In this document: positions 10,660 to 20,756 of the stretch, piece by piece
Layout of the letters: every line of letters starts with the position of its first letter
Position numbering within the stretch: position 1 is the stretch's first letter
Origin: Chara braunii
Lineage: Eukaryota > Streptophyta > Charophyceae > Charales > Characeae
Length of the DNA: 32,297 bases
Assembly: GCA_003427395.1 (NCBI GenBank)
Contig: BFEA01000010.1
Location: 1,439,163 to 1,471,459, forward strand
Direction of reading: 5' to 3'
Notes under the pieces: generated by a model
Databases searched by the model: none
What the model was told of the DNA's origin: nothing
The model's input: the letters and a program-made list of their open reading frames with translations, nothing else
Made by a program: the position numbers and the translations under genes

Positions 10660-11262
10660 GGCTAAAAATAGCACAGGTCTGTGCTAAAATTAACACAGGC
10701 CTGTGCTAAAATTAGCGCGGGACTGGGACAGTCCCGACTTTGGGACATGAACAGTCAGTCCCGTGCTAAAAATAGCACGGGCCTGCGCTAAATATAGCGC
10801 GGGCCTGTGCTAAAATTAGCGCGGGACTGCGCTAAAATTAGCGCGTGACTGGGACAGTCCCGACTTTGGGACACGAACAGNNNNNNNNNNNNNNNNNNNN
10901 NNNNNNNNNNNNNNNNNNNNNNNNNNNNNNNNNNNNNNNNNNNNNNNNNNNNNNNNNNNNNNNNNNNNNNNNNNNNNNNNNNNNNNNNNNNNNNNNNNNN
11001 NNNNNNNNNNNNNNNNNNNNGGACAGTCCCGACTTTGGGACACGAACAGTCAGTCCCGTGTTAAAAATAGCATGGGCCCACGCTAAATATAGCGCGGGCC
11101 TGTGCTAAAATTAGCACGGGACAGCGCTAAAATTAGCGCGGGGCTTGGGATAAAAATAGCGCGGGCCTACATTATATTTAGCACGAGCCTGCGCTAAAAA
11201 TAACCCAGGCCTGCGCTAAAAATAGCGTGGCCTACGCTAAAAATAGCACGGACCAGTACTAG
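10660..11262. repeat. U3 array of short AT-loop hairpins (left LTR)
   Basis: Tandem units of the form GYGCTAAAAATAGCRC, each self-complementary with an A/T loop. At 10760-10781 the stem is 9 bp, CCCGTGCTA pairing with TAGCACGGG. Neighbouring units change both strands together (GTGC with GCAC, GCGC with GCGC). They are interspersed with GGGACAGTCCC and GTCCCGACTTTGGGAC palindromes. The array lies directly upstream of the TATA box in the element's own orientation. Partner array at 28899-29335. Confidence 0.85.
10881..11020. other. assembly gap (140 N)
   Basis: An unbroken run of N inside the hairpin array. The same phrase (GGACAGTCCCGACTTTGGGA) flanks both sides, so the gap was probably caused by the repeat and its size is uncertain. 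Confidence 0.98.
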
Positions 11263-11563
11263 TAATTAGTGTCGGGCTTAAACTGGCCCGACTTTGGAAT
11301 ACTAAGGTTCGGCCTTGTTTTGAAAACAAAAACACCCCTCTGTATTCCCCTTGACCATTTCGGGCCGTACTCTTCCCGACGCGGTAAGTCCGGTCCCAAG
11401 TGGTCAATTCTCACTAGCCCTTGGTCCGTTTTCAGTGCCATTCGGACCGGGCCATACTAATCCGGCCCTTACAGACGTGACAGTTCACCCCAAAAGTCGT
11501 GATTCGATCTCCATGGGGCTGGACCATCGTGCCATCTTGCACGGTGACTCGACCCAAGGGCCA
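11263..11563. other. U3 terminal part of the left LTR
   Basis: Nonrepetitive sequence up to the LTR border at GGGCCA. Short frames on both strands have no motif. Conserved in the right LTR at 29336-29659. Confidence 0.5.
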
Positions 11564-11573
11564 CCCCATTCCT
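11564..11573 (-). promoter_or_regulatory. candidate polypurine tract
   Basis: On the minus strand AGGAATGGGG sits immediately before the 3' LTR start (TGGCCCTTGGG). Its position is right for plus-strand priming. The tract is short and contains one T, so it may be decayed. Confidence 0.45.
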
Positions 11574-11598
11574 GGCGTCCCCGCCATGATCCCTCTAT

Positions 11599-11604
11599 TA
11601 TAAG
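11599..11604 (+). promoter_or_regulatory. possible TATA box for the antisense ORF
   Basis: TATAAG followed by GGG and a (TA)n tract, about 165 bp upstream of the ATG at 11766. It could equally be part of the microsatellite. Confidence 0.3.
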
Positions 11605-11765
11605 GGGATATATATATATATACATCTATCATTCATCCTCAAATCCACTCAAACGAGTGCGCGGCGCTTATCGTGCCTTCACTGTTGTTGCTGCCATCGC
11701 TGATCTCTGCTTGCTCGGACACTCGCCGTGCCTGTGCTATCATCATTTAGTGACTTACATTCACT

Positions 11766-12248
11766 ATGCCGCCAAAGACGCGCGGCTCAGGCGCTGGTCG
11801 AGGGAGAGGTGGCCGTCAGGGAAAAGCGGTCGATCGACCAATCGACCTGACTTGCGAGAGGGAGAGGTCAGAGGAGGAAGAGGAGGAGGAAAAATGAGGA
11901 GTAAGGCTGCGCCATCGCCCAGAGGACTGGCGCAAGCGCACGTCGTCGCCAGACACGATGGTGTACTACACGTACAAGGATGAGCAGCGCTACGGCGCTC
12001 CGCCTCCGCGCTTCGAGCTCCCCCTCGATCATATCCTGCGTCATATCCTCCTTCTTCCTCCGCTCAACCACATCCTCGCCAACTCACCGTCCTGCCTCAG
12101 CCGCCTCGCCCTGCGCCGCAACCACTACCACGCGTGCCGGATCCGCCCGTCGTTCATCAGGCTGCGTTGTCCGACCATCCCTCGTGTATCGTGCTTGTGC
12201 TGTTTTTCATCTGCCAACTTGAGCTGTGCGGCCTCATATGCTATCTAA
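11766..12248 (+). pseudogene. antisense ORF downstream of pol, broken by one TGA
   Basis: The plus-strand frame begins MPPKTRGSGAGRGRGGRQG, a Gly/Arg-rich basic start, then a run of seven Glu. A TGA at 11895-11897 interrupts it after 43 codons. The same frame continues to 12246-12248 with RPEDWRKR and MVYYTYKDEQRYGAPPPRF, about 161 codons in total. The TGA could have come from CGA by one transition. It is opposite to gag-pol, between integrase and the 3' LTR. Some plant Tat-lineage gypsy elements (Grande, Retand) are known to carry antisense ORFs in that place. No homology to those is claimed. The second half becomes low in complexity and may not be coding. Confidence 0.4.
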
Positions 12249-14424
12249 TATATAGAGGCGTCATATAAAACATACCTCAATCATCAAAGTGCTCGCCCGC
12301 TAGGGCTCGAGTGCTCGCTCAATAAGGCATGGACCTCTGGTCCAAGCCACCATCAAAATCAAAGAAGGATTAGTCTTATCAAGCTTGCGTGGTGCAGTCA
12401 CCGCACGCAAATATCATGACCGCTCATGCAACCCAATCATACTACCAATCCCGTTTTGTTGCATTATTAAATCAGTCTCAATCTTAGGTCAATCGCCTCA
12501 TTAGGTTTGACCTCGTGCATCATCACAATCAGGCCCAATCTTTGATCAAACCCTATCGTTAGGTCTGGCCTAGCAGTCCAAGTCTCAGTTCTGGCCTGCT
12601 CATCTCAACCTCATCGGATCAGTCCATCTCATCAGCACAACATAATCCTCATCATTATCTCAGTTATAGTCCAGCCACGGGTAGATATGGGACTAATCAT
12701 CGAACTCAGGATCATCTGGGTCATCTTGACCAAAGGCCGCCTCATAAGGGGGAAACATACCAAACCCCTTTCTCTTTGTCTGCTGGCTCTGTGCCACTTA
12801 CTGTCGGGTCATACCAAACCCCGTTGTCTTCGTCTGGCTGTAGGGTACCTGCAAAACAGAGATCATGTCATGCCAAAAAAAATATGAGAAAAGGGTCTCC
12901 CCTAAAGACCTTTGCCAACACCCCTTCCTCACTCACTCTCGGAGTTTTACATTTCGGCCTTCCAAGAGTGCCCCCGTTCGCCTTGGTGGGCTCCTCCGCT
13001 GACCCAAACCGGCAAGCAGAGCAAAGTCAGTCCTGATTCCCAGTCATGGTGGTCCGACCACCCTCCGAGCCCTTGCTCAGAACAGCTCACGGGGAGCCGC
13101 ACACCCCTTCATGAAGCCCTCACTCCGATGAGTGCAGACCCATGGATCAGAAGCTCATTAGTCGACATCAGAGCTTCTGTCTACTCTCTTGACTTCTTGA
13201 CTAACGTCCGACTCTTTGCAACTGTGCGGGGAGCCAGCCAACACCCGACCAGACCCGGCTGGTGAGTCAAAGCGAGTCCACAATTAAGCTTTGCAAAAGT
13301 GGGCTAGGAGGACATAATGGCCCCGTTGCCAGCTGGGCAGTGGATACCTGGCTTGGCCCGATGCCAAGGGAATGCCCCTGGAGACACGGCTCCCTAGAGA
13401 CACCCCGATCAGAGTGATAGTAGGAGTCTACCACCTTGATCAGCCAAATGTCGGATTTAGACTGGGAGAGGCTCAGGATGCCTCCTTCCTTTCCAGCAGG
13501 CGGACCAGGTCGCCACGCGGCGACCCGGGAACGGCAAACCACTTGAGGGTTCGAGGCTATCAGCCACTATGGCTCGGACGCCCCGCCAACCCAGCTAGCC
13601 TCTGAACTTGTGAGAACCTGCTTCAGGGAATCATCTCTTGCTCAAGAGGCGCAGTTGAAACTCTCTACCTCTTCATGAAGGATATAAGTGCTGATACCGC
13701 AGGGGACGCCACTGTGGTTAGACTCTCGCCGGTGAACCGTTGCGAGAACCCAGCGGCTGCAATGGGAACACTCCTTCCATCACGAAGAATGCAGCAAGCC
13801 CCAAACCGCTGCGATGCTGAGTGATCTTCGCCCCGACGACAAGATCAGACAGATCACTCCATCGACTATGACACATGATTAACTACCTATCCCTTTAGAG
13901 CTCGGCAATGCATAACCGCGAAGGCTCATCTGGAGAGGAACCCCATCCCGACGATGCTGAGTCCCCTGCCACTGGAACACTGCACTAGGTTAAGTACCAC
14001 CCTCTTTCAGGGATAACCAATCAACTTGTGTCAGATGATGCTAGATAATCCTCCTTACGCTATCGTACTAGAAGGTTGCCCCATCAATTGAGCGCTGACT
14101 TATGAGAGGAAGAAAACATATTTTCACATTATCACACAGCCATTCATTCGACAATGCCATGCAGATCAATAAAATACAATAAGAGGCAAGAACTGAAATC
14201 CCAAGAACTGGCTCCCAATCCCCCAGGCATATCCCAGGACTGACATGTGACAAGCCGGATACAATGCAATGAACTGAAATTGAAAATTTTAACTTGCATT
14301 CATACAAAACTGGGGCCAATCTAGGCCCGACAGACACATGAGTCCACCATTGAGCCGAGCCATCATAGGCTGCTCGTATCCAGCTCCGGCATCCGAAATC
14401 ATACCATAATCATAGCAGGTCGAC
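12249..14424. other. long noncoding stretch between antisense ORF and 47-bp array
   Basis: No convincing sense ORF. A short minus-strand piece near 12685-12790 reads a Gly/Phe/Met-rich segment followed by an acidic end (DDPDDPEFDD) and stop at about 12690. It could be the tail of an accessory ORF, but its upstream frame is broken. Around 13600-14060 the sequence is anonymous. Confidence 0.45.
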
Positions 14425-15235
14425 TGCCGGCTGCAGTTGGCGGCATACGGGCCACGTCCCAGCGTATAATCATCATCTATAGTTGGCGGCTCACTGGCCA
14501 CATCCCAACACATAATCATCATCAATAGTTGGCGGCACACTGTCCACGTCCCAACACATGATCATCCATAGTTGACGGCTCACTGGCCACGTCCCAGCAC
14601 ATAATCATCATCAGTAGCTGGCGGCAACACTGACCACGTCCCAGCACATAATCATCATCAGTAGCTGGCGGCACACTGTCCACGTCCCAGCACATAATCA
14701 TCATCAGTAGCTGGCGGCACACTGTCCACGTCCCAGCATATAATCGTCATCTGTAGCTGGCGGCAACACTGTCCACGTCCTAGCATATAATCATCATCTG
14801 TAGCTGGCGGCAACATTGTCCACGGCCCAGCATATAATCATCATCTGTAGTTGGCGGCAACACTGTCCACGTCCCAGCATATAATCATCATCTGTAGCTG
14901 GCGGCAACACTGTCCACGTCCCAGCATATAACATCATCTGAAGCTGGAGGCACACTGGCCACATCCCAGCATATAATCATCATCTGAAGTTGGCGGCACA
15001 CTGGCCACATCCCAGCATATCATCATCATCTGTAGCTGGCGGCACACTGGCCATATCCTAGTATATCATCATCATCTGTAGCTGGCGGCAACACTGTCCA
15101 CGTCCCAACATATTGTCATCGTCTGAAGCTGGCGGCACACTAGCCTCGTCCCAGCACATAATGATCCCGCGGTTGGCGGCACAGTGACCACGTTCCAACC
15201 AATGCTGAGGGCACACTGGCCACGACCCAGCATGT
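14425..15235. repeat. 46-47-bp minisatellite just 3' of pol, about 17 copies
   Basis: Units contain CCACGTCCCAGCATATAATC followed by ATCATCTGTAGCTGGCGGCA and ACACTGT. Because 47 is not a multiple of three, the frame shifts each unit, so minus-strand frames such as 14522-14722 are by-products. The array begins about 40 bp downstream of the pol stop. Confidence 0.92.
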
Positions 15236-15272
15236 CCAGGCTGTTGCTAGACGGCTCTCGGGCCTCGCCCCA

Positions 15273-16439
15273 TCATTTGCCCGAACTCGGAATCAAATCT
15301 GCATCTCTGAGTATGAATTTTCGGAGTCGGGAGCCGGATACTATACCGTGGGATTTCGTTTCATCCATCTGTACTAACTCATAGACCTTGCCTTCAACCT
15401 CTCTGATGATCCTGAAATGTCTCATCTACCTGGCCTCCAATCTCTTGGTCCACTGTGTCCCGAGAGATATATCATGAAGAAGTACAATATCCCCGACCTG
15501 AAGTCGTTCTTTCCTGATGTACCTCGTGCTGTTCCATCGTGTCTGGTTAGATAACCTGCTGTCTGACATCCTCTTTGTGGCCTCAATTATGGCCTCATCC
15601 ACTTCCTTGATCTGCCTGATCCTCAGCCTCAGCAACTCCTCTGTGGAGTATGACTCTCTCTGTGCCTCATAGATCCAGGTCTCAACCAGGTTCTCAATGG
15701 GAGAAGTAGCATACCGGTCGTACCAGAGTGTAACAGGTGCATAACCTGTAGTCCGTTTGACAGTCACATTGTCAGCATAGACAGCCGCTCTCAAGAAGCA
15801 TGACCAGCTTCTGGAATCACCTCGGCACCATTTTGATATAGCATCCTTTAGAATCCTGTGACCTCTTTCCACTGGTGTATTAGCCTAAGGATGATATGGT
15901 GTCACAAACCTGACCCTGACTCCAAGTCTAAACATGAGCTTTCTGACCATCTCGTTCTTGAATTCCGACCCCTGATCAGCCACAAACTCACGTATGAAGG
16001 GGTACCTCAGATAGATTTCCTCGACCCAATCTGCCACTGTTTTTGCGGTTTTCTTACGGATGGTTTTTGCTTCAACATAACCGGACATATTATCTTTCAT
16101 ATTTAGTATATATTTCATTCCATCCTTACTAGGTGGCATAGTAATTAGATCAAGGTGAATAGTACTACCAGGCTCAACAAGAACAGTGGGCTCTTATACA
16201 CATCTAGATGTGTATAAGAGACAGTTTCTGACATGCTTCACATGACTTACAATATCTCATAACCATATCCCTCAGACCATCCCAGTGATATAGTCGGGAT
16301 ACTTTATAGTATGTAGCATCAACACCCCTATGAACCCCTGCTAGACCTTCATGCAGTGCGGCGATCACCTCTAGTTGCCTTTCCCTACCACACACCATTC
16401 TCAGCGGCGGTAGTCCTTCCTTAGCATCCACAAAAGGTG
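15273..16439 (-). pseudogene. int: integrase (pol C-terminal part), degenerate
   Basis: This domain would join element cDNA to chromosomal DNA. Zinc-binding H2C2: His near 16352 and 16331, Cys near 16250 and 16241 (CKSCEAC). Catalytic core: first Asp at 16149-16151 (HLDLITM), second at 15975-15977 (FVADQGSEF), Glu at 15867-15869 (VERGHR). The last two are separated by 35 residues, the D35E spacing. The C-terminal part contains LQVGDIVLLHD and ends at a TGA at 15273; no chromodomain is seen. Breaks: a one-base loss in the AAAA run at 16432-16435 shifts the frame. A sequencing adapter at 16191-16224 replaces roughly ten codons between the zinc finger and core. TAG codons lie at 15885-15887 and 15426-15428. 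Confidence 0.93.
16191..16224. other. Tn5/Nextera mosaic-end adapter left in the assembly
   Basis: Bases 16206-16224 are the 19-bp Tn5 mosaic end AGATGTGTATAAGAGACAG exactly. Bases 16191-16205 are the last 15 bases of its reverse complement. Together they form the Nextera mate-pair junction with four bases trimmed. On the minus strand it translates to LSLIHI. This is library-derived, not genomic. Confidence 0.97.
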
Positions 16440-17438
16440 ACCCCTACGTAGTCTAAAGGTCCTTTTTGCCCTCTCATGGTAGAACTCGTTCAAGAGATTA
16501 CTGCTCATCACTATACCGATCCTCTTATACTCTCCATCATATTCTTCCTTTCTAAACCTTCCCTCATCATCCTTACTCTGTTGTAAATCTTCTGACCCAT
16601 CCTCTATCTCATTCAATCGACGCTCAGCCATTTTTGAGCTCTCAGCCAGCTCATGAGCTGCAACAGCGGCCTGTTCTACCACCACATACCACCCTTCTTC
16701 CTCATCCTCTTGAATCAAGAGGTAGTGGAGGTAGGAATCTTTTTTTTCTCCCAAGCAGTCTTCTCTACTGGTTGTCATGGCTGACGCTGTATAACAATTG
16801 GGAGCAGGAGGTAGCCCTTCATCATCATCCCCCATAAGGAATTCGTCAACGAAGGGTGCCTCCTCAAAAGATTCATCATCTATCGATCCCCATTCCACGC
16901 GGCTTAACCCATCAGCTCGATTCTTATCAGTAGACACCTTTTCTAATACAAAATCATACGTTCATATATGAGTTATCCACCTACTGACCGTAACATCTAC
17001 TTGTTGATGCCTCTTAACAACTCCGATTACTGTCGTGGAATCCGTTCTTAGGATGAACCTCTGTCCGATAATATAGTGTCTGAACACCCTGAGACAGTGC
17101 AGGATTGCCAGGAGCTGCTCCCTAAACTGAATATAGCCTCTCTCAACCAAATTAAGGGTGCGACTCTCAAATCTAAGTGACCTTTCTTTACCATTCCCAT
17201 CTCGCTGCACGAGCACTCCTCCTAATGCTATCGGGCCGCCGTCGGGTTCAATGATGAAGGGCCTCTCCCTTTCATCGTCGAAGTACGGTACTCCGAATTC
17301 GACCCCGCCATCTCTTAACTTATCTTGAAGTGCTAGTGTTGCCATCTCTCTTTGATCAGACCACTCAAGTTTAGCTCCTTGTCGCACCATCTCTCTAAGG
17401 GGTTCCGCTATCCTGGCAAACCCAGGAATTAAGATCCG
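16436..17438 (-). pseudogene. RNase H and tether region of pol, degenerate
   Basis: This domain would degrade the RNA strand of the RNA:DNA hybrid. IIEPDGGPIALGGVLVQRD contains the first catalytic Asp (17241-17243). ESRTLNLVERGYIQFREQLL carries the conserved Glu region, and ILRTDSTTVIG the next Asp. A tether with KNRADGLSR, typical of gypsy elements before integrase, follows. A linker rich in Glu/Asp comes before RLRRGHL and the frame break. In-frame TGA at 16962-16964, after WITHI, lies where the family usually has Arg (CGA). All parts are in the same frame as RT. Confidence 0.9.
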
Positions 17439-18547
17439 TCAGAAGTTGCAGACCCCTAGGAAGCTCCTTACCTCCCCAACCGTCCTTAGAGGCATAGGCC
17501 AGTTCATGATTTTATCCACCTTCTTTGGATCAGGGCTTCTCCCTTCTAGGAAACACCTAAAACCTAGAATTGTTACCTCATTTTGAAATAATAATGATTT
17601 CGGTCTGCTGGCTGTTAGGTTGTACTTAACCAATCTTTCTTGTACTTTCGCCACTCCCTGCGCATGTTCCCACACAAACCGTCTGACCCGACCATCCACT
17701 AAGGTCTCATCCTTTTCCTTCGGTCCTTTAACCGGATTGTCATCAATGTATGGGAACGTAACCTCTGGGCATATGTCCTCCATGACCTTCAACATGTCTC
17801 GCTGGACAACCGCAACCTCATTCGTCCACCCTTGAGGCACCACACACGTTTGTATGAGGCCTCTAGGTGTGTGCATGGCGGTCATAGGTCGACTAGTAGG
17901 ATCTATGGGGAACTGATCATAGCCAAAGTATAAGTCTACTAGGGAGTAAATGCTCCTTCCGGCGAAAGACTCGGCCAGTAGATCCGCATTCGGTAAGCTA
18001 CCCGCATCGCGAACAGTTACCGAATTCAACTTTTGCAAGTTTTGTATCCAGCGCAGACCTCCTCCTGACTTTCAAAAACAAAACCAGTGATTGGCATAAG
18101 CACCATCCGCTGGTTCTGCAACGTTGGATGCGATCTTCTGGTTTATGCACTTCATTACCTCTTTTTCTTCCTTTTGAGCATATTTCATGGGCCTATCATT
18201 CCAAGGTGTGTGAGGAACGGTCCAGATCTTGACCATCTTGATCATGTCAACGTCCAGTCGTCCCCTCTCCTCATCATTAAAGGAAAAGGCACCACTGTAC
18301 TTTTGACATAGTTCACATATGAAGTCCTTCTCAGTCGGCAGAAGGAAGTCATCGACTCCTACCTTTATTATTTTGAACCTCTCTGGGGGAATTCTTTCTC
18401 CTTTCAATGCAGCCTTTCTTTTTCCTTTAATTATCTTTCTTTCCTTCTCTAATGCTTCATTATAGTCCTTTTCTATCAGGACTGCCATCGGATTCTTCTT
18501 AACGCCCTTGCGCTTGTACTTCCTCTTGGATTCGGTGACTATTTTCC
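17439..18547 (-). pseudogene. pol: reverse transcriptase domain of pol, degenerate
   Basis: This domain would copy element RNA into DNA. The region starts right after the slippery site with a Lys/Arg-rich linker, then KGERIPPERFKIIKVGVDD. RT motifs: GGGLRWIQNLQKLN; YSLVDLYFGYDQF with catalytic Asp at 17934-17936; VVPQGWTNEVAVVQRDM; and YIDD with Asp at 17742-17744 and 17739-17741, followed by NPVKGP. RSFLGVCNF marks the thumb end. The style (TPRGLIQT, QGWTN, DDNPVKGP) is that of gypsy elements with a VKGP motif after the DD. Stops: TGA at 18072-18074 and 17439-17441. Catalytic residues are intact, but the reading frame is dead. Confidence 0.95.
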
Positions 18548-19275
18548 TAAAAAAGGCCTAGTTGCAGAGAAGGAGAGTTGCATCGTGCCAACTTTTGCCG
18601 CCCTCACAACATCCTTGAATCCTTCCATCTCTCTCTTATCGCCCAACTCCTTCTCTTTATCCAGGAGTTTGAGCATCTTCCCGATATCATTTACTCTAAT
18701 TGTTGTCGTCTCGTCTATTATTCCACTTTCTTTCAGCCTTGCTCGTGCTTCCTCAATCAACTTGTCAGATTCTCCATGCTTAAGAGAATTAACATGTCGC
18801 TGATGACGATGGTCAAAGAACACACAAGCCTCCATTCTATGTAGGAAGGGAGCTCCTAGGATGCAATCATGGTCCAAATTAGGAACCACAAACCCCAAAA
18901 TCTCGGTCCGCAAAGTCCCAATTCGGATAGGCAGATCATCAATGAATCCTTCCAATGGCAGGAATCCGGCTATATTGGAGAGCTGGTGATTAGCTTTCCT
19001 ATCTCTTCCAAGCCCACATAATCTCATCGTGGCTGAGGACATAAGCACCATCTCAGCCCCGAAGTCCACTAGGGCTAACTTTCTCGTCATTTATAGAGAT
19101 ATTCAAGTATCCACACGACATGTTGTCAAACCTCATTTTGGTACTAGGCGGGGCTCTTTCCACATGTTGAGGGAAGAGTCTTAGGCTATTGATTTCTACC
19201 TTCCGTCTTTCAACCATCTTTTTGAGTTCTTCTCTAAACTTTGGCACCAAGGCTACCGCCTCCTTCCAGGATAAG
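18539..19275 (-). pseudogene. aspartic protease with N-terminal linker, degenerate
   Basis: A retroviral-type protease that would process Gag-Pol. The active site reads LVDFGAEM instead of the usual DSG/DTG: Asp (19064-19066) is kept but the next residue is Phe, one C-to-T change from Ser. ILGAPFL is the expected second conserved motif. A Lys/Glu-rich helical tail leads to the stop TAG at 18539-18541. The linker before it (VPKFREELKKMVERRK) is in another frame. A one-base gain near 19079 separates the two, and another in the seven-T run at 19276-19282 separates the linker from Gag. Pol continues in the -1 frame at 18548-18554. Confidence 0.88.
18548..18554 (-). promoter_or_regulatory. candidate -1 ribosomal frameshift heptamer (U UUU UUA)
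   Basis: The minus strand reads T TTT TTA in the correct phase for the protease frame (codons CCT TTT TTA). The zero frame ends at TAG two codons later, whereas slipping back one base enters the open RT frame. The heptamer is the same as the classical retroviral gag-pol one. No strong hairpin was found 5-9 nt downstream. A simple one-base deletion in the T run gives the same picture. Confidence 0.4.
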
Positions 19276-20748
19276 TTTTTTTACTACTTCATCTATTGAG
19301 ACACCCTCATCGGCCTCGGATATGAAGACCACTTTCCTCTTTTTCCCGATAGCTTCCTTTCTTTTTCCTTCCTTCACTAGGTCCTTGGTCCCATCAATCA
19401 GTCGGTCTAGCTCTCTTTGAGCCTTCTCCCGCTTTTTCTGTTCAATCTCTCTCTGACTGATATGGGATACATTCAGGTTTTGACTTCCGGGATTGTCGTC
19501 TCGAGCTACTATCTCCGGAGGTAGCATACCATCAAAGGTAATAACATTAACCCTAGCTTTCTTCTTTTTATCCTTATTGGCCTTAGCCTTTTCTAGAATT
19601 ACCGCTCGCATCCCTCCTTTGACTCGGAAGTCTACCTTGTTCCAATTGGCATCACAGATGTGCCTATTGACGTTTTTCTTGACAATCCCTTCTTCAAGCT
19701 CTTTCTCTAATGCCGGGCACTGGGTTAGAGTATGGTCTTCCTCGTCACAATAATAACATTGGAAGGGGCCATATTTCCTTTGTCAATCTCGGTTCCTATT
19801 ATCTTTCTTCCAATCCCGGTCGCGCTTCTTCTTTTGCCTCTCTTTTCTCCTTCGCCTAGCGTCTTCCTCAGCACTACTCTCGCTCTCACTCTCACTCTCT
19901 TCCTTTTGCTTCTCCTTCTTTCTTTCTTCCTTACCTTCTTCGGCTCCAACAAGTGCTTGAGTTGCTGGGGTAGAAAGGGTTAACTTTTCGAAGCTACCAA
20001 GCTTAACGAGAAGACCAAGGATCTCCTCGGCCTTCAAGTTTCCTCCCGCAGCTGTCTCAACATTTCCCTCTCTTGCACTAGTGATTGCTTTCATCTGTTC
20101 CAAAGACCATTTTCTGTTGGACACGGAAGGCAGCTCACAGACCATCTCAACCACTTCATCCCATTGTAGTGGATAATGTGCAACACGACTTACCACATTC
20201 TTCCTTTCATCCTCCGCGAAGTTAGTCTGTAGGATATGACATTTTTTAGCCTCGTCTAGGAAGGGTACTCTTCACGCAACCCTCTCAAAATCCTCTAGGA
20301 ATTGATCGAGGGTAGCGTACTTGGAGCGTCGTACATCCAACAAATTTTGCATGGTTGTTGGGACGTCATACTTGGCGTACTCTTCCAACATTGTTTGCCT
20401 TACGTTCGTCCATGTTGTCAGCCCTTGTGTCGTTTTTGTTACCGACACCCTCATCTTCGGTTCAACATAGGCTAGCAGAGCTTTCAACTTCTGTTTATCC
20501 GACTAACCATGGCTCATACCGAAGACATCATAGTCTTCCAGGAACTCCCTAACCTTGGTTCCATCAAAGCAGGGTATGTTCTCTGGAGGTACCTTAACTG
20601 TTGGAAGGTCTAGACGGACATTCATAGTGTCCATCCTGGTCTTCATGGCCTCTATTCGCGGTAGTAGTCACTTCTCCATCCCCGGCGGAGGAACTGGCAC
20701 GGCTCTGCCGTGCGTTCGGTCCTTTGACCATCCTGTTTTGCTTACTGG
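19276..20748 (-). pseudogene. gag: Gag polyprotein, degenerate
   Basis: Structural protein that would package element RNA. The frame opens after a TAA at 20749-20751; the start codon is uncertain, with the first ATG in frame at 20677-20679. The N-terminal part has the gag-type CFDGTKVREFLEDYDVF and a helical capsid-like stretch (VSVTKTTQGLTTWTNVRQ). A very charged segment (Glu/Ser, then Arg/Lys) follows. After it comes a perfect CX2CX4HX4C zinc knuckle at 19717-19758 (CYYCDEEDHTLTQC). A Lys-rich linker leads towards protease. In-frame stops: TGA 20668, TAG 20503, TGA 20272, TGA 19783. The frame is lost at the seven-T run 19276-19282. Confidence 0.88.
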
Positions 20749-20756
20749 TTAAGCTC

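Larger units (their letters stand above)
4838..11563 (-). repeat. 3' LTR (left copy), 6726 bp
   Basis: Direct-repeat partner of 23400-29659. By eye, the first 270 bp differ at about eleven positions, mostly transitions, so the copies are roughly 4% diverged there. The copy contains two minus-strand ORFs, at least five minisatellites, a hairpin array and a TATA box. It is longer than the right copy mainly because the 82-bp array has eight units against three. It also contains a 140-N gap and scattered single Ns where the right copy has defined bases, so its consensus is less reliable. Confidence 0.93.

Noticed and set aside
10264-10674. 136-codon minus-strand frame present in both LTRs (partner 28506-28916)
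   Set aside because: It starts upstream of the TATA box and consists largely of Ala/Pro/Ser-rich low-complexity sequence; probably a shadow of conserved LTR DNA.
15273-20748. Alternative genetic code (TGA or TAG read as an amino acid) to explain stops in gag-pol
   Set aside because: Both TGA and TAG occur, at positions expected to be Trp, Arg or Gln. TGG, CGA and CAG are used normally, and frame-breaking indels are also present. Decay explains all of it.
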